64,000 bases of DNA from Hymenobacter sp. 15J16-1T3B (GTDB lineage Bacteria > Bacteroidota > Bacteroidia > Cytophagales > Hymenobacteraceae), in NCBI RefSeq assembly GCF_020711235.1, contig NZ_JAJFAV010000012.1:1-64000 (forward strand). The letters run 5' to 3'. Below are positions 17,664 through 25,632 of the stretch, piece after piece (within the stretch, counting starts at the first letter, position 1; each line of letters opens with the position of its first letter). The translations under genes and the position numbers were made by a program. Under the pieces are notes generated by a model that worked only from the letters and a program-made list of their open reading frames with translations, was not told the DNA's origin and searched no databases.

Positions 17664-19091
17664 ATGACTACACGTATTACTCCGGCGCTGCGGCGCTTGT
17701 TGTTCATTGGCGGTGTGCTGCTCAGCGCGGCGGCCCAGGCCCAGAGCCCGACGGTCGACCCCACCTTTCCACCCGTGCAAATCAGCGGCACAACGGCCCT
17801 GGCTGGAGTGTACGACGTGGCGCGGCAGCCCGACGGCAAATACCTGATTGGCGGCGACTTTCAAGCCGTTAACGGGCAGCCCGTCAGCAACCTGGCCCGC
17901 CTCAACGCCGACGGCAGCCTCGACGCGGCCTTCACGGCGGCCTGCGCCGCCAACGGACCGGTTGGGGCCATCATCGTGCAGCCCGACGGGAAAATCCTGG
18001 TAGCCGGGTCGTTTCAGACGCTGGGCGGCAGTGCCCGGGCGGCCGTGGGCCGGCTGCTGGCCAACGGCACGCCGGACGCCTCTTTCGCTCCGAATTTTAA
18101 CACGGCCGATGGCTGGGTGAACAGCGCAAGCAATTTGCTGCTGCTGCCCGACGGCAAAGTGCTGGCAACCGGCTCCGTATACCTGCTGGGCAACCCTAAC
18201 GAGCAGCGCATGTTCCGCCTCGACGGCGCGACCGGGCAGGCAGACCCCAGCTTTCAGTTTACCCTGCCTTCCCCCGACAGCCACCCCGGCCGCATGGTGC
18301 GGCAGCCCGACGGCAAGGTGATTCTCAGCGGCAGCGTGCCCTCGTACCGGCAGGCCACCATGCTCATGCGCGTCGAGGCCAACGGCAGCGCCGACGCCAG
18401 CTTTTCGCCGGTGGTGAACTACTTCACCGGCGGCATTTACACCATCGCGCTGGACGGGGCGGGGCGCATTTACGCCGGCGGCAGCTACAACGGCCTGGGC
18501 GGCGGGCACCCTGCCCTGCGCCGCTACCTGGCCAATGGCACCGTCGACCCCAGTTTTGCCTACGCCGGCGCCGGCTCGGCCGTGGTCAACGCCGTAACCC
18601 TGCAGCCCAATGGCAACCTGCTGGTTGGTAGCGGCATTACCGAGCGGGTGTTGCCGACCGGGGCCGTAGATGCCACCTACCTCTCCGCCAACGGGCCGAG
18701 CGGAAACTACAACTTCGCCTTTCGCAAAGTGCTGGTGGAGCCCAGCGGCGCCATTCTGATGGCCGGCGCGTTTGCCCTGCCCGGTACCACTGGGGTGGTG
18801 GGGCTGGCGCGGCTGAACGCGGCCAACGTGCTGCCCGTGCGCCCGGCTACCGCGGCCGCCGAACGGCTGGCGGCCTGGCCCGTGCCCACGCGCGACGTGC
18901 TGCACCTGCGTGCCACCGCCCCGGCCCAGCACGTGCAACTGCTCGACGCCTTGGGCCGCTCGGTGCGTAGCTACCGCCTGCCCGTCGCCGACCTGAACAT
19001 TCCCGTCGCCGACTTGCCCGCTGGCACCTACCAGCTGCGCGTGGCCTTCACCGATGGCAGCCAAGCGGTGCGGCGGGTACTGCTTCAGTAA
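17664..19091 (+). CDS. Secreted delta-60-repeat protein with degenerate T9SS domain (copy 2)
   Basis: This 475-residue paralogue of the gene at 15510 has a signal peptide (about 1-26, ending AQA-Q). Its delta-60-type repeats (ARQPDGKYLIGGDF, LARLNADGSLDAAF, VQPDGKILVAGSF, VRQPDGKVILSGS) run to about residue 390. The C-terminal sorting domain keeps the overall pattern (LLDALGRSVRS, LPAGTYQLRV, final VLLQ). The usual PNP turn at its start reads PVP, so recognition by T9SS is likely but less certain than for copy 1. The function is unknown. Confidence 0.87.
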   Translation: MTTRITPALRRLLFIGGVLLSAAAQAQSPTVDPTFPPVQISGTTALAGVYDVARQPDGKYLIGGDFQAVNGQPVSNLARLNADGSLDAAFTAACAANGPVGAIIVQPDGKILVAGSFQTLGGSARAAVGRLLANGTPDASFAPNFNTADGWVNSASNLLLLPDGKVLATGSVYLLGNPNEQRMFRLDGATGQADPSFQFTLPSPDSHPGRMVRQPDGKVILSGSVPSYRQATMLMRVEANGSADASFSPVVNYFTGGIYTIALDGAGRIYAGGSYNGLGGGHPALRRYLANGTVDPSFAYAGAGSAVVNAVTLQPNGNLLVGSGITERVLPTGAVDATYLSANGPSGNYNFAFRKVLVEPSGAILMAGAFALPGTTGVVGLARLNAANVLPVRPATAAAERLAAWPVPTRDVLHLRATAPAQHVQLLDALGRSVRSYRLPVADLNIPVADLPAGTYQLRVAFTDGSQAVRRVLLQ

Positions 19092-19117
19092 GCAGCTCGC
19101 AACCAAGAGCTGTTATA

Positions 19118-19162
19118 CAACAATCCCCGGTCGTAACGGCATGTTACGGCCGGGGATTGTTG
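19118..19162 (+). terminator. Terminator after delta-60 copy 2
   Basis: A 20-bp stem with one G-U pair (arm begins CAACAATCCCCGG, loop GGCAT) lies 26 bases after the stop codon. Confidence 0.85.
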
Positions 19163-19435
19163 CGTTGCTGGTGGGCAAAAGCCTGCTTCTCACGCTGAGC
19201 CGGGCAGCAGCTCGGCTCGGGTGCCCAAGCGTTGGCCAGGCGTTAACGGCAGTTCGGCTGCCTCGGCCATTGGCTCCGTCCCGCACACGACGCCATTCTC
19301 CAGCAAGTGGTCGGCGGCTTCTTTGGCTGCCTTCGGTGGCCGGGCAGCCGTGGTCATCGGTAGATTAACGAAGGCTGCGGCCTGGAAGCCAACCGGCTAG
19401 CCCTGAAAGCGGACGGTGGGCAGGGCGGTAGGTCG
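19163..19435. other. Gene-free stretch between delta-60 copy 2 and the amidohydrolase
   Basis: This 273-base stretch has typical host base composition. Short frames are open on both strands, but none has a start, domain or codon pattern I recognise. No hairpin with a T run was seen. It could be a decayed gene remnant, but no parent family could be named. Confidence 0.4.
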
Positions 19436-21115
19436 TTAGCGCGTTCCGTAAACCTTTTCGCCCTGGATGTAAGTGCCGAGCACTTTCACCTGGCGCAGTT
19501 GCTCGGCCGGCGCCGTCATGATGTCCTGGTCGAGGATGACAAAATCGGCCCACTTACCGGGGGTGAGCGTGCCTTTCTGGTCGTCCTCGAAGGCGGCCCA
19601 GGCCGCCCAGACGGTCATGCCGCGCAGGGCAGCTTCGCGGGTAATGGCGTTTTCGGGCTGAAAGCCGCCCTGTGGAAAGTTCTTGGCGTCCTGCCGGGCC
19701 ACGGCGGCGTGGAAGCCGAACAGCGGATTCAGGTACTCCACCGGGAAGTCCGAGCCCAGGGCCAGGCGGCCGGTGGCGCGCAGCAGATCCTGGTAAGCGT
19801 AGGCGGTTTTCAGCCGCTCGGCGCCCAGCCGCTCGCCGGCCCAGTACATATCGGAAGTGGCGTGGGTGGGCTGCACCGAGGGCACGATGCCGTAGCGGGC
19901 AAACTTGGCTACGTCGCCGGGACTCACCACCTGCGCGTGCTCGATGCGCCAGCGCCGGTCTTTCTGCCCCCGCAGCACCGCGCCGTAAATGTCGAGCAAC
20001 AGGCGGTTGGCCGAGTCACCGATGGCGTGGGTGTTCATCTGGAAGGGGCTGGCGGCCAGCCGCTGGGCCAGCTGCCGGTACTCCTGCACCGAGGATAGCA
20101 AGAAACCCGTTTGCTTGGGCCGGTCGGTGTAGGGGTGCAGCAGGCAGGCTCCGCGGGAGCCCAGCGCACCGTCGGCGTACACCTTGAAGGAATTGACGGT
20201 GAGCCGGTCGGTGCGGGTCGGGCCCTTTTTGAGGTAGTACTGCACGTTGGCCGGCGAGGCGCTGATCATGGCGTCGAGGCGCAGCTTGAGCTGGCCCGCC
20301 CGGTGCAGCGAGTCGAGGCGCTCGATCTGGGCGGGCTCCAGGCCGGCGTCGGCGAGGCTGGTCAGGCCCAGGGCCACGCACTCCTGCTGGGCCTGCAGCA
20401 GCAGCTTGGCGGCTTCGGCGGGCGTGGGCTCCGGAATCTTGGCCGAAACCAAATCCACCGCGTTGTCGACCAGCAGGCCTGTGAGCCGGCCTTGGGCGTC
20501 GCGTTCCAGCACACCCCCGCTGATGGGCGTGCGCGCCGTCACGCCGGCCAGGTCCAGCGCCTTCTGGTTGACCAGCGCCGCGTGCCCGTCGACGCGGGTG
20601 ATGAACACCGGAACGTCCGGAAACTGCCGGTCCAGGGAGTCTTTGGTCGGAAACTGCTTGGTGGGCCAGTCGTTCTGGTCCCAGCCGCGGCCCGTGAGCC
20701 ACTGGCCCTGCGGGTACTGCCGGCGCTGGGCGCGCAGCTTCCGCAGCACGTCGTTCCAGGAGCTAGTACCCACCAGCACGGCGTCGCGCAGCCCGAGGGC
20801 GTAGCGGTAGAAGTGGCAGTGCGCGTCGTAGAAGCCGGGGTAGATGAATTTGCCGTGGGCGTCGACTTCGGCCTGCCCCTTGAAGCGCTGTCGGGCTTCG
20901 GCGTTGCTCCCGACGAATACCACGCGGCCATTCTGCACGGCCAGGGCCTCGGCCTTGCTGAACGCCGAATCGACGGGATAAACGGTGGCGTTGTAGACCA
21001 GCAAGTCGGCGGGCTGCCGGGCACCGGGGCAGCCGGCAAGGCCGAAGAGGAGGGCGGGCAGGACGGCCGGCAGCCAAAGCTGGCGCAGCCGCGGCAGGCG
21101 GGGCGGGCGAATCAT
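19436..21115 (-). CDS. Amidohydrolase family lipoprotein, YtcJ-like
   Basis: This 559-residue metal-dependent hydrolase of the Amidohydro_3/YtcJ type has a long N-terminal signal ending in lipobox GLAG-C (Cys29), so it is membrane-anchored outside the cytoplasm. Metal-site motifs include DAHCHF near residue 97 (HxH), a HAIGDSANRLLLD segment, WRIEHAQVV, and LGSDFPVEYLNP near the end. The closing strand reads WADFVILDQDIM. YtcJ-like enzymes hydrolyse amides or formyl groups of mostly unknown substrates. It is preceded on the same strand by a small STAS-like gene but separated from it by 75 bases. Confidence 0.9.
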   Translation of the reverse strand: MIRPPRLPRLRQLWLPAVLPALLFGLAGCPGARQPADLLVYNATVYPVDSAFSKAEALAVQNGRVVFVGSNAEARQRFKGQAEVDAHGKFIYPGFYDAHCHFYRYALGLRDAVLVGTSSWNDVLRKLRAQRRQYPQGQWLTGRGWDQNDWPTKQFPTKDSLDRQFPDVPVFITRVDGHAALVNQKALDLAGVTARTPISGGVLERDAQGRLTGLLVDNAVDLVSAKIPEPTPAEAAKLLLQAQQECVALGLTSLADAGLEPAQIERLDSLHRAGQLKLRLDAMISASPANVQYYLKKGPTRTDRLTVNSFKVYADGALGSRGACLLHPYTDRPKQTGFLLSSVQEYRQLAQRLAASPFQMNTHAIGDSANRLLLDIYGAVLRGQKDRRWRIEHAQVVSPGDVAKFARYGIVPSVQPTHATSDMYWAGERLGAERLKTAYAYQDLLRATGRLALGSDFPVEYLNPLFGFHAAVARQDAKNFPQGGFQPENAITREAALRGMTVWAAWAAFEDDQKGTLTPGKWADFVILDQDIMTAPAEQLRQVKVLGTYIQGEKVYGTR

Positions 21116-21190
21116 GCGGCGAAGGTACGCCCGGCCAGCGGTTTGGAAAGCGGCGGCGCGGGGCCGTCGTCCCGGCTGGGCCGCGCCGGG

Positions 21191-21625
21191 CTAAGCCACC
21201 TCCGCGTCTTGGCTGGCGCAGTGCTGCAGCCAGCGGCGGGCCTCGTTTTCGCTGGTGAAGCGGGCCAGGTGATAGGGCCGCCGGTCGTAGTGCGAAAGGT
21301 CGGCAATGCGCGGATCGGCCAGGGCGCCGGCCAGCTGGTGCGGGGCCATCAGCAGGGCAATGTAAGTGGTGCCGCCGAGGCGTTTGGGGAGCTGCGGGAA
21401 GAACTGTTCGCGCATCCACTGCACGTCGCCGGCGTCGAGGCCCACCTGGCGCGGGGTGGTGTCGACGAGCCAGAAGCGGCACTGGTGCTTCTCGGCCGCG
21501 TCGAGCAGACGGTCGTAGCCGCGGGCCAGCTCGAAGGGCATGACCATGCGCTGCCAGCGCCCGGTGAGCACGGCCGCGTCGGCGTCGTAGTTGATAGTGA
21601 GGTAGTTTTGTGCTGGGGTAGGCAT
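21191..21625 (-). CDS. Hypothetical protein, possibly SpoIIAA/STAS-like
   Basis: The 144-residue cytoplasmic protein shows no signal peptide or membrane segment. The pattern (a short strand with GRWQRMV, a helix FELARGYDRLLDAAEKH, a strand FWLVDTTPR, helices with QWMREQFFPQL, and a strand YIALLMAPH) resembles the SpoIIAA-like fold common in Bacteroidota hypothetical proteins. No catalytic residue was recognised. The function is unknown, and the family match is by eye only. Confidence 0.7.
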   Translation of the reverse strand: MPTPAQNYLTINYDADAAVLTGRWQRMVMPFELARGYDRLLDAAEKHQCRFWLVDTTPRQVGLDAGDVQWMREQFFPQLPKRLGGTTYIALLMAPHQLAGALADPRIADLSHYDRRPYHLARFTSENEARRWLQHCASQDAEVA

Positions 21626-21656
21626 GGCGCAGGCCGTTGAGCGGGGAGTAAAAATA

Positions 21657-21688
21657 ACAAGCCCCCGCTAAAAATGCCGGGGGCTTGT
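21657..21688 (-). terminator. Terminator of the AMP nucleosidase gene
   Basis: An 11-bp stem (ACAAGCCCCCG, 10-nt loop) is followed on the minus strand by a T-rich run. It lies between the AMP nucleosidase stop and the start of the small STAS-like gene. Confidence 0.85.
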
Positions 21689-21742
21689 GATAAAAGCAGG
21701 CGGACCCGCCGCGGCCGGGCAAGCGGCCGCGGGGCGGGCCGC

Positions 21743-22516
21743 TTATTCGAAGCGCATGTGCTTGACCGACTCGCCGGAGTTCTTCAGCTCCAGCAGCGAC
21801 TCGATGCCAATCTGCAGGTGCGAGGTGACGTAGTCGGACGTGACTTTCTTGTCGCTTTCGGCCGTTTTCACGCCTTCCGGCGTCATCGGCTCGTCCGACA
21901 CGAGCAGCAGCGCGCCGTGGGGAATTTCGTTGGCAAAACCCACTACGAAAATGGTGGCCGTTTCCATGTCCACGGCCATGGCCCGGATCTGGCGCAGGTA
22001 GTCCTTGAAGTTCTCGTCGTGCTCCCACACGCGGCGGTTGGTGGTGTACACCGTGCCCGTCCAGTAGTCTTTCTCGTGCTTCTTGATCATCGACGAGACG
22101 GAGCGCTGCAGGCGGAAGGAGGGCAGGGCCGGAATTTCTGGGGGCAGGTAGTCGTCGGAAGTACCCTCGCCGCGGATGGCGGCGATGGGCAGGATCAGGT
22201 CGCCCACGCGGGTGTTGTGCTTCAGGCCGCCGCACTTGCCCAGGAACAGGGCGGCTTTGGGCTTGATGGCCGAGAGCAGGTCCATCACCGTGGCGGCCAT
22301 GGCCGAGCCCATGCCGAAGTTGATGATGGTAATGCCGTTGGCTGTGGCCGTCTGCATGGGCTTGTCGAGGCCGCGGATGGGTACCTCAAACTGCTTGGCA
22401 AACATTTCCACGTAGTTGATGAAGTTGGTCAGCAGGATGTACTGGCCGAACTCCTCCAGCGGCACGCCCGTGTAGCGCGGCAGCCAGTTCTTGACGATAT
22501 CGGATTTGGTCTTCAT
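21743..22516 (-). CDS. amn: AMP nucleosidase
   Basis: This 257-residue protein belongs to the nucleoside phosphorylase superfamily and has the short form of AMP nucleosidase usual in Bacteroidota. It lacks the N-terminal extension of the E. coli enzyme. Motifs include TIINFGMGSAMAATV and FLGKCGGL for phosphate and sugar binding. The base-binding and catalytic segment AVDMETATIFVVG (about 178-190) contains the conserved Met-Glu pair, and LLVSDEP carries the catalytic Asp. It splits AMP into adenine and ribose 5-phosphate, which adjusts the adenylate pool. A terminator-like hairpin lies in its 5' region (22606-22637). Confidence 0.92.
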   Translation of the reverse strand: MKTKSDIVKNWLPRYTGVPLEEFGQYILLTNFINYVEMFAKQFEVPIRGLDKPMQTATANGITIINFGMGSAMAATVMDLLSAIKPKAALFLGKCGGLKHNTRVGDLILPIAAIRGEGTSDDYLPPEIPALPSFRLQRSVSSMIKKHEKDYWTGTVYTTNRRVWEHDENFKDYLRQIRAMAVDMETATIFVVGFANEIPHGALLLVSDEPMTPEGVKTAESDKKVTSDYVTSHLQIGIESLLELKNSGESVKHMRFE

Positions 22517-22605
22517 GTAGTATGGGAAGTAGGGAAGGGGCGTTTGGTTGAGGGGTTAAAACACCGCCGGCCGGGCGGAGGGGTTCGGCCGACAGCGGCG
22601 GGTAC

Positions 22606-22637
22606 AAAAAAACCGTCGTGCATGGACTGAACGACGG
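22606..22637 (-). terminator. Terminator-like hairpin in the 5' region of amn
   Basis: A 7-bp stem (CCGTCGT and ACGACGG, 11-nt loop) is followed on the minus strand by seven T. No minus-strand gene ends here: the next gene in that direction is amn itself, starting 90 bases further on. It is therefore either a leader attenuator of amn or the end of a short minus-strand RNA. Confidence 0.55.
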
Positions 22638-22680
22638 CTCTGCGAAGCGAAAAGCGGGTGCAGGAGCCTGACTTGTGCCG

Positions 22681-22688
22681 TACCTTTG
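22681..22688 (+). promoter_or_regulatory. TAnnTTTG promoter element almost at the start codon
   Basis: TACCTTTG is a perfect match to the Bacteroidota -7 element and ends 6 bases before the ATG at 22695. Transcription would begin at or next to the start codon, giving a leaderless or nearly leaderless message. No good TTG was found at the -33 position. Confidence 0.55.
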
Positions 22689-22694
22689 GAGGTG

Positions 22695-23171
22695 ATGCAA
22701 GCGTTGAACCTGCCGCCTTTCGCCCACAAACTTACGCAATCCGGCGACAATTTGCTGATTTGGGACCAGCTGCGCCGCCGCCACGTGGTGTGCACGCCCG
22801 AGGAATGGGTGCGCCAGCACGTGGTGCATTACCTCGTCGAGCACCTGGGCTACCCGCGCGGGCTGCTCAGCCTGGAGCGCGGCCACACCTACAACACCCG
22901 GCGCAAGCGCACCGATCTGCACGCCCTCGGCCCCGACGGCCAGCCCCTGCTGCTGGTGGAGTGCAAAGCCGCCGCCGTACCGCTGACTTCGGCCGTGACC
23001 ATGCAGATTGCCACCTACAACCAGACCGTCGGCGCCCCGCTCATGCTCGTCACCAACGGCGTGCAGCACTACTGCTGGCGCGTACACACGCTGGAGCGCA
23101 CCACCCAGGCCCTCACGTTCATTCCCACCTACGCCGAAGCCCTGGAGCTGCTGGCCGTGGCCCGCTCGTAA
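22695..23171 (+). CDS. Type I restriction enzyme R N-terminal-like domain protein (HSDR_N_2)
   Basis: The start is the ATG giving MQALNLPPFAH; this N-terminus (LNLP motif) is conserved in the family as I remember it. The 158-residue stand-alone domain has the PD-(D/E)xK nuclease pattern: RKRTDLHALGPDG (about 65-77) followed by LLLVECKAAAVPL (ExK near 85) and a QIATYNQ helix. Restriction subunits start with this fold, but here it occurs alone with no methylase, specificity or helicase gene nearby. In Bacteroidota this small protein is widespread and its function is not known to me. It should not be read as evidence of a restriction system. Confidence 0.85.
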   Translation: MQALNLPPFAHKLTQSGDNLLIWDQLRRRHVVCTPEEWVRQHVVHYLVEHLGYPRGLLSLERGHTYNTRRKRTDLHALGPDGQPLLLVECKAAAVPLTSAVTMQIATYNQTVGAPLMLVTNGVQHYCWRVHTLERTTQALTFIPTYAEALELLAVARS

Positions 23172-23362
23172 CCGACCCTGCCCCCCTCGCGCATCAGGGC
23201 TCTGGTGCTGCGGGGGCGGGTCAGGCGTGGCCGGCCGGGTGAGCTAGTTTGGTACCCAACCATGCTCCGCCGGTATTTTTTGTGGCGGATCGGCGGGCCT
23301 AGCTTACCAAAATGGCTTACCTTCCGGTTAGGTGCCCGCCGCGAACCATTGCACCTCTGGTC

Positions 23363-25228
23363 ATGGATGCACGCGAAGCTGCCCCGGACGGGGCCAATAC
23401 CGGGGTTCGGCCCGAAGCCCTGGTTTACCTGAACCCCCAAGGCGAGATTGTGCACGGCAACGAGGCCTTTGCGGCGCTTACCGGGCATGCGCCCGCCGCG
23501 CTGCAGGGGCAGGCGTTGGTGCAGCTGGTGGACCCCACCGACGCCGAAGCGGTATTGCCGCAGCTACAGCGGGGCTTGCGCGGCGAGTCGCTAACCTGCG
23601 AGGTGCGCCTGCGCACGGCCGCCGGCTCGTCCGAACGGTTTGCCCTGACCATGTTTCCCCTGCACCCCACGGCCGAGGCCGGCACGGGCGTGCTGCTGCG
23701 CCCGGTGGAAGCCACTGCCCGGGCCGCGGCCGCCGTGCAGGAGCGCGAAAAGCGCCTTTCCATCATCTTCCAAACCATTGCCGACGTCATTTTCGTGCTG
23801 CAGGTGGAGGGCCCCGGTCAGTACCGTTTTCAGTTCGTCAATCAGGCTTTCACGCGCGTAACGGGGCTCGAAGCCGCGCAAGTGGTGGGCAACACCGTGG
23901 CCGATGTCATTCCCGAACCGTCGCTGAGTCTGGTACTAGACCACTACCAGCAGGCCCTGCAAACCGGGCAGCCCGTGCACTGGGTCGAAACCTCGGACTA
24001 CCCCTCGGGCCGCGTGGTGGGCGAAGTGAGCGTGACGCCGGTGCTCGACGCAGCCGGCCGCTACAGCCAGATTGTGGGCGTGGTGCACGACGTGACGGAG
24101 CGCCAGCAGATCGAACACGCCCTGCGCGACAGCTCCGAGCGGTTTCGCTACGCCCTCAAAGCCACCACCGACGCGCTCTACGACTGGGACGTGGCGGCCG
24201 ACACGCTGTTCTGGGGCGAGGGATTCGAAGAATTGTTCGGCCACCAGCTCGCCCAGAACCCGACGCCGTTCAGCCAGTGGTCGGCGCACGTGCACCCCGA
24301 CGACGTGGCCCGCACCGTCGACGACCTGCGCTACACGGCCCTGCACACAACGCGCACCCGCTGGCAGCAGGAGTACCGCTTCGAGCGCGCCGACGGCCGC
24401 TGGGCCACCGTGTTCGACCGCGGCTACCTCCTACGCGACGAGGCCGGGCGGGCCGTGCGCATGATCGGGGCCATGCAGGACGTTTCGGAGCGCAAGGAAG
24501 CCGAGCAGCGCCAACAGCAGCTGGCGCAAGAGCTGTTTCAGCACAACGCCGACTTGCAGCAGTTCACTTACCTGGTGTCGCACAACCTGCGCGCCCCGCT
24601 GGCCAATGCCACCGGCTTTGCGGGCCTGCTCGACCGCCTGCAGCCCGGCTCGGCCGAATTCGGGCAGACCCTGCAGCACCTGCACACCAGCCTGCGCCGC
24701 GTCGACGAGATACTACGCGACCTGAACACCATTCTCTCGGTGCGGGGGCGGGCGCTGCTCACCGAACCCGAGCCCGTGCCGCTGGCCGAGGTACTGCGCG
24801 AAGTCACCGACCTTCTAGCCGAAGACCTGGCCAGCAGCGGGGGCGAAATTCGCGACGAGCTGCCCGCCGGCTTGCGCGTGCTCGGCCGCAAAGCCTACTT
24901 CCACAGCATCTTCTACAACTTGCTCAGCAACGCCATCAAGTACCGCTCGGCCGAGCGGGCCCTGCTGGTGACCGTCCGCGCCGAACCGCCGGCCGAGGGC
25001 TGGGTGACCATCCACGTGGCCGACAACGGGGCCGGCTTCGACGCCAGCCGGGCCCGGCCCGATGCGTTTCAGCTGTACCAGCGCCTACACGCCGGCGTGC
25101 CCGGCCGCGGCATTGGCTTGTTTTTGGTCAAAGCGCATACGGAATCGATGGGCGGCCGCGTGGCCGTTGCCAGCAACGTCGGGCAGGGTACTACCTTTAC
25201 GTTGCAGTTCCGCTCGCCAGCCGCATGA
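23363..25228 (+). CDS. PAS-domain sensor histidine kinase (cytoplasmic)
   Basis: The ATG at 23363 (MDAREAAPDG) is preferred; an in-frame ATG at 23312 would add 17 residues of no domain content. The 621-residue protein has three PAS domains (roughly 15-115, 125-240 and 255-375), with PAC-like ends such as VVHDVTERQQ and AMQDVSERKE. Next come a coiled linker and a HisKA-type helix with phosphoacceptor His407 in VSHNLRAPLAN. The ATPase domain (about 495-620) has NLLSNAIKY, DNGAGFD and GRGIGLFLVK. There is no membrane segment, so it senses an internal signal or ligand. Its stop overlaps the start of a receiver protein, which is probably its phosphate target. Confidence 0.92.
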   Translation: MDAREAAPDGANTGVRPEALVYLNPQGEIVHGNEAFAALTGHAPAALQGQALVQLVDPTDAEAVLPQLQRGLRGESLTCEVRLRTAAGSSERFALTMFPLHPTAEAGTGVLLRPVEATARAAAAVQEREKRLSIIFQTIADVIFVLQVEGPGQYRFQFVNQAFTRVTGLEAAQVVGNTVADVIPEPSLSLVLDHYQQALQTGQPVHWVETSDYPSGRVVGEVSVTPVLDAAGRYSQIVGVVHDVTERQQIEHALRDSSERFRYALKATTDALYDWDVAADTLFWGEGFEELFGHQLAQNPTPFSQWSAHVHPDDVARTVDDLRYTALHTTRTRWQQEYRFERADGRWATVFDRGYLLRDEAGRAVRMIGAMQDVSERKEAEQRQQQLAQELFQHNADLQQFTYLVSHNLRAPLANATGFAGLLDRLQPGSAEFGQTLQHLHTSLRRVDEILRDLNTILSVRGRALLTEPEPVPLAEVLREVTDLLAEDLASSGGEIRDELPAGLRVLGRKAYFHSIFYNLLSNAIKYRSAERALLVTVRAEPPAEGWVTIHVADNGAGFDASRARPDAFQLYQRLHAGVPGRGIGLFLVKAHTESMGGRVAVASNVGQGTTFTLQFRSPAA

Positions 25229-25614
25229 CGATTTATCTGATCGACGACGATTCCCTGGGTAATTACCTGACCGAAGCCTTGCTCCGGCTGGAAAACTTCG
25301 CCAGCCAGATTTGCACCTACGAATCGGCCGAGGACGCGCTGGCGGCGCTGCTGCGGGCGCCCACGCCGCCCCGCGTCATTTTTCTCGATCTGAACATGCC
25401 CGTGATGAGCGGCTGGGACTTTCTCGACGCCCTGGCCCCCCACCGGCACCGCCTCCTGGGCCAGTGCCAGATCTACATCCTCACCTCATCGCTGGCGCTG
25501 TCAGACATGGAAAAGGCCCGCACCTACGACCTGGTCAGCGGCCTCATCCACAAGCCCATCGACCGGGAGGAAATCCGCGCCATTCAGGCCGAGCTAACGT
25601 TGGAAAACCGCTAA
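25225..25614 (+). CDS. Single-domain response regulator (CheY-like)
   Basis: The start ATG overlaps the kinase stop (ATGA). The 129-residue protein is a bare receiver: acidic cluster IDDD at 6-9, phosphoacceptor Asp55 in IFLDLNMPVMSGW, Thr87/Ser88 in YILTSS, and Lys110 in IHKPID. There is no output domain. Signal output must be by protein contact or by passing the phosphate on, as in other stand-alone receivers paired with multi-PAS kinases in Bacteroidota. Confidence 0.92.
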   Translation: MTIYLIDDDSLGNYLTEALLRLENFASQICTYESAEDALAALLRAPTPPRVIFLDLNMPVMSGWDFLDALAPHRHRLLGQCQIYILTSSLALSDMEKARTYDLVSGLIHKPIDREEIRAIQAELTLENR

Positions 25615-25632
25615 ATCGGCCCGGCCTCGGCG

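Noticed and set aside
17115-19106. Minus-strand open frame of 663 codons opposite DinB and delta-60 copy 2
   Set aside because: It spans two real plus-strand genes and the terminator between them; shadow composition.
19163-19435. Decayed gene between delta-60 copy 2 and the amidohydrolase
   Set aside because: Short open frames exist on both strands but no family could be named, so a pseudogene call is not supported.
22695-23171. Restriction-modification or defence system
   Set aside because: Only an HsdR N-terminal-like domain is present; no methylase, specificity or helicase gene is adjacent.
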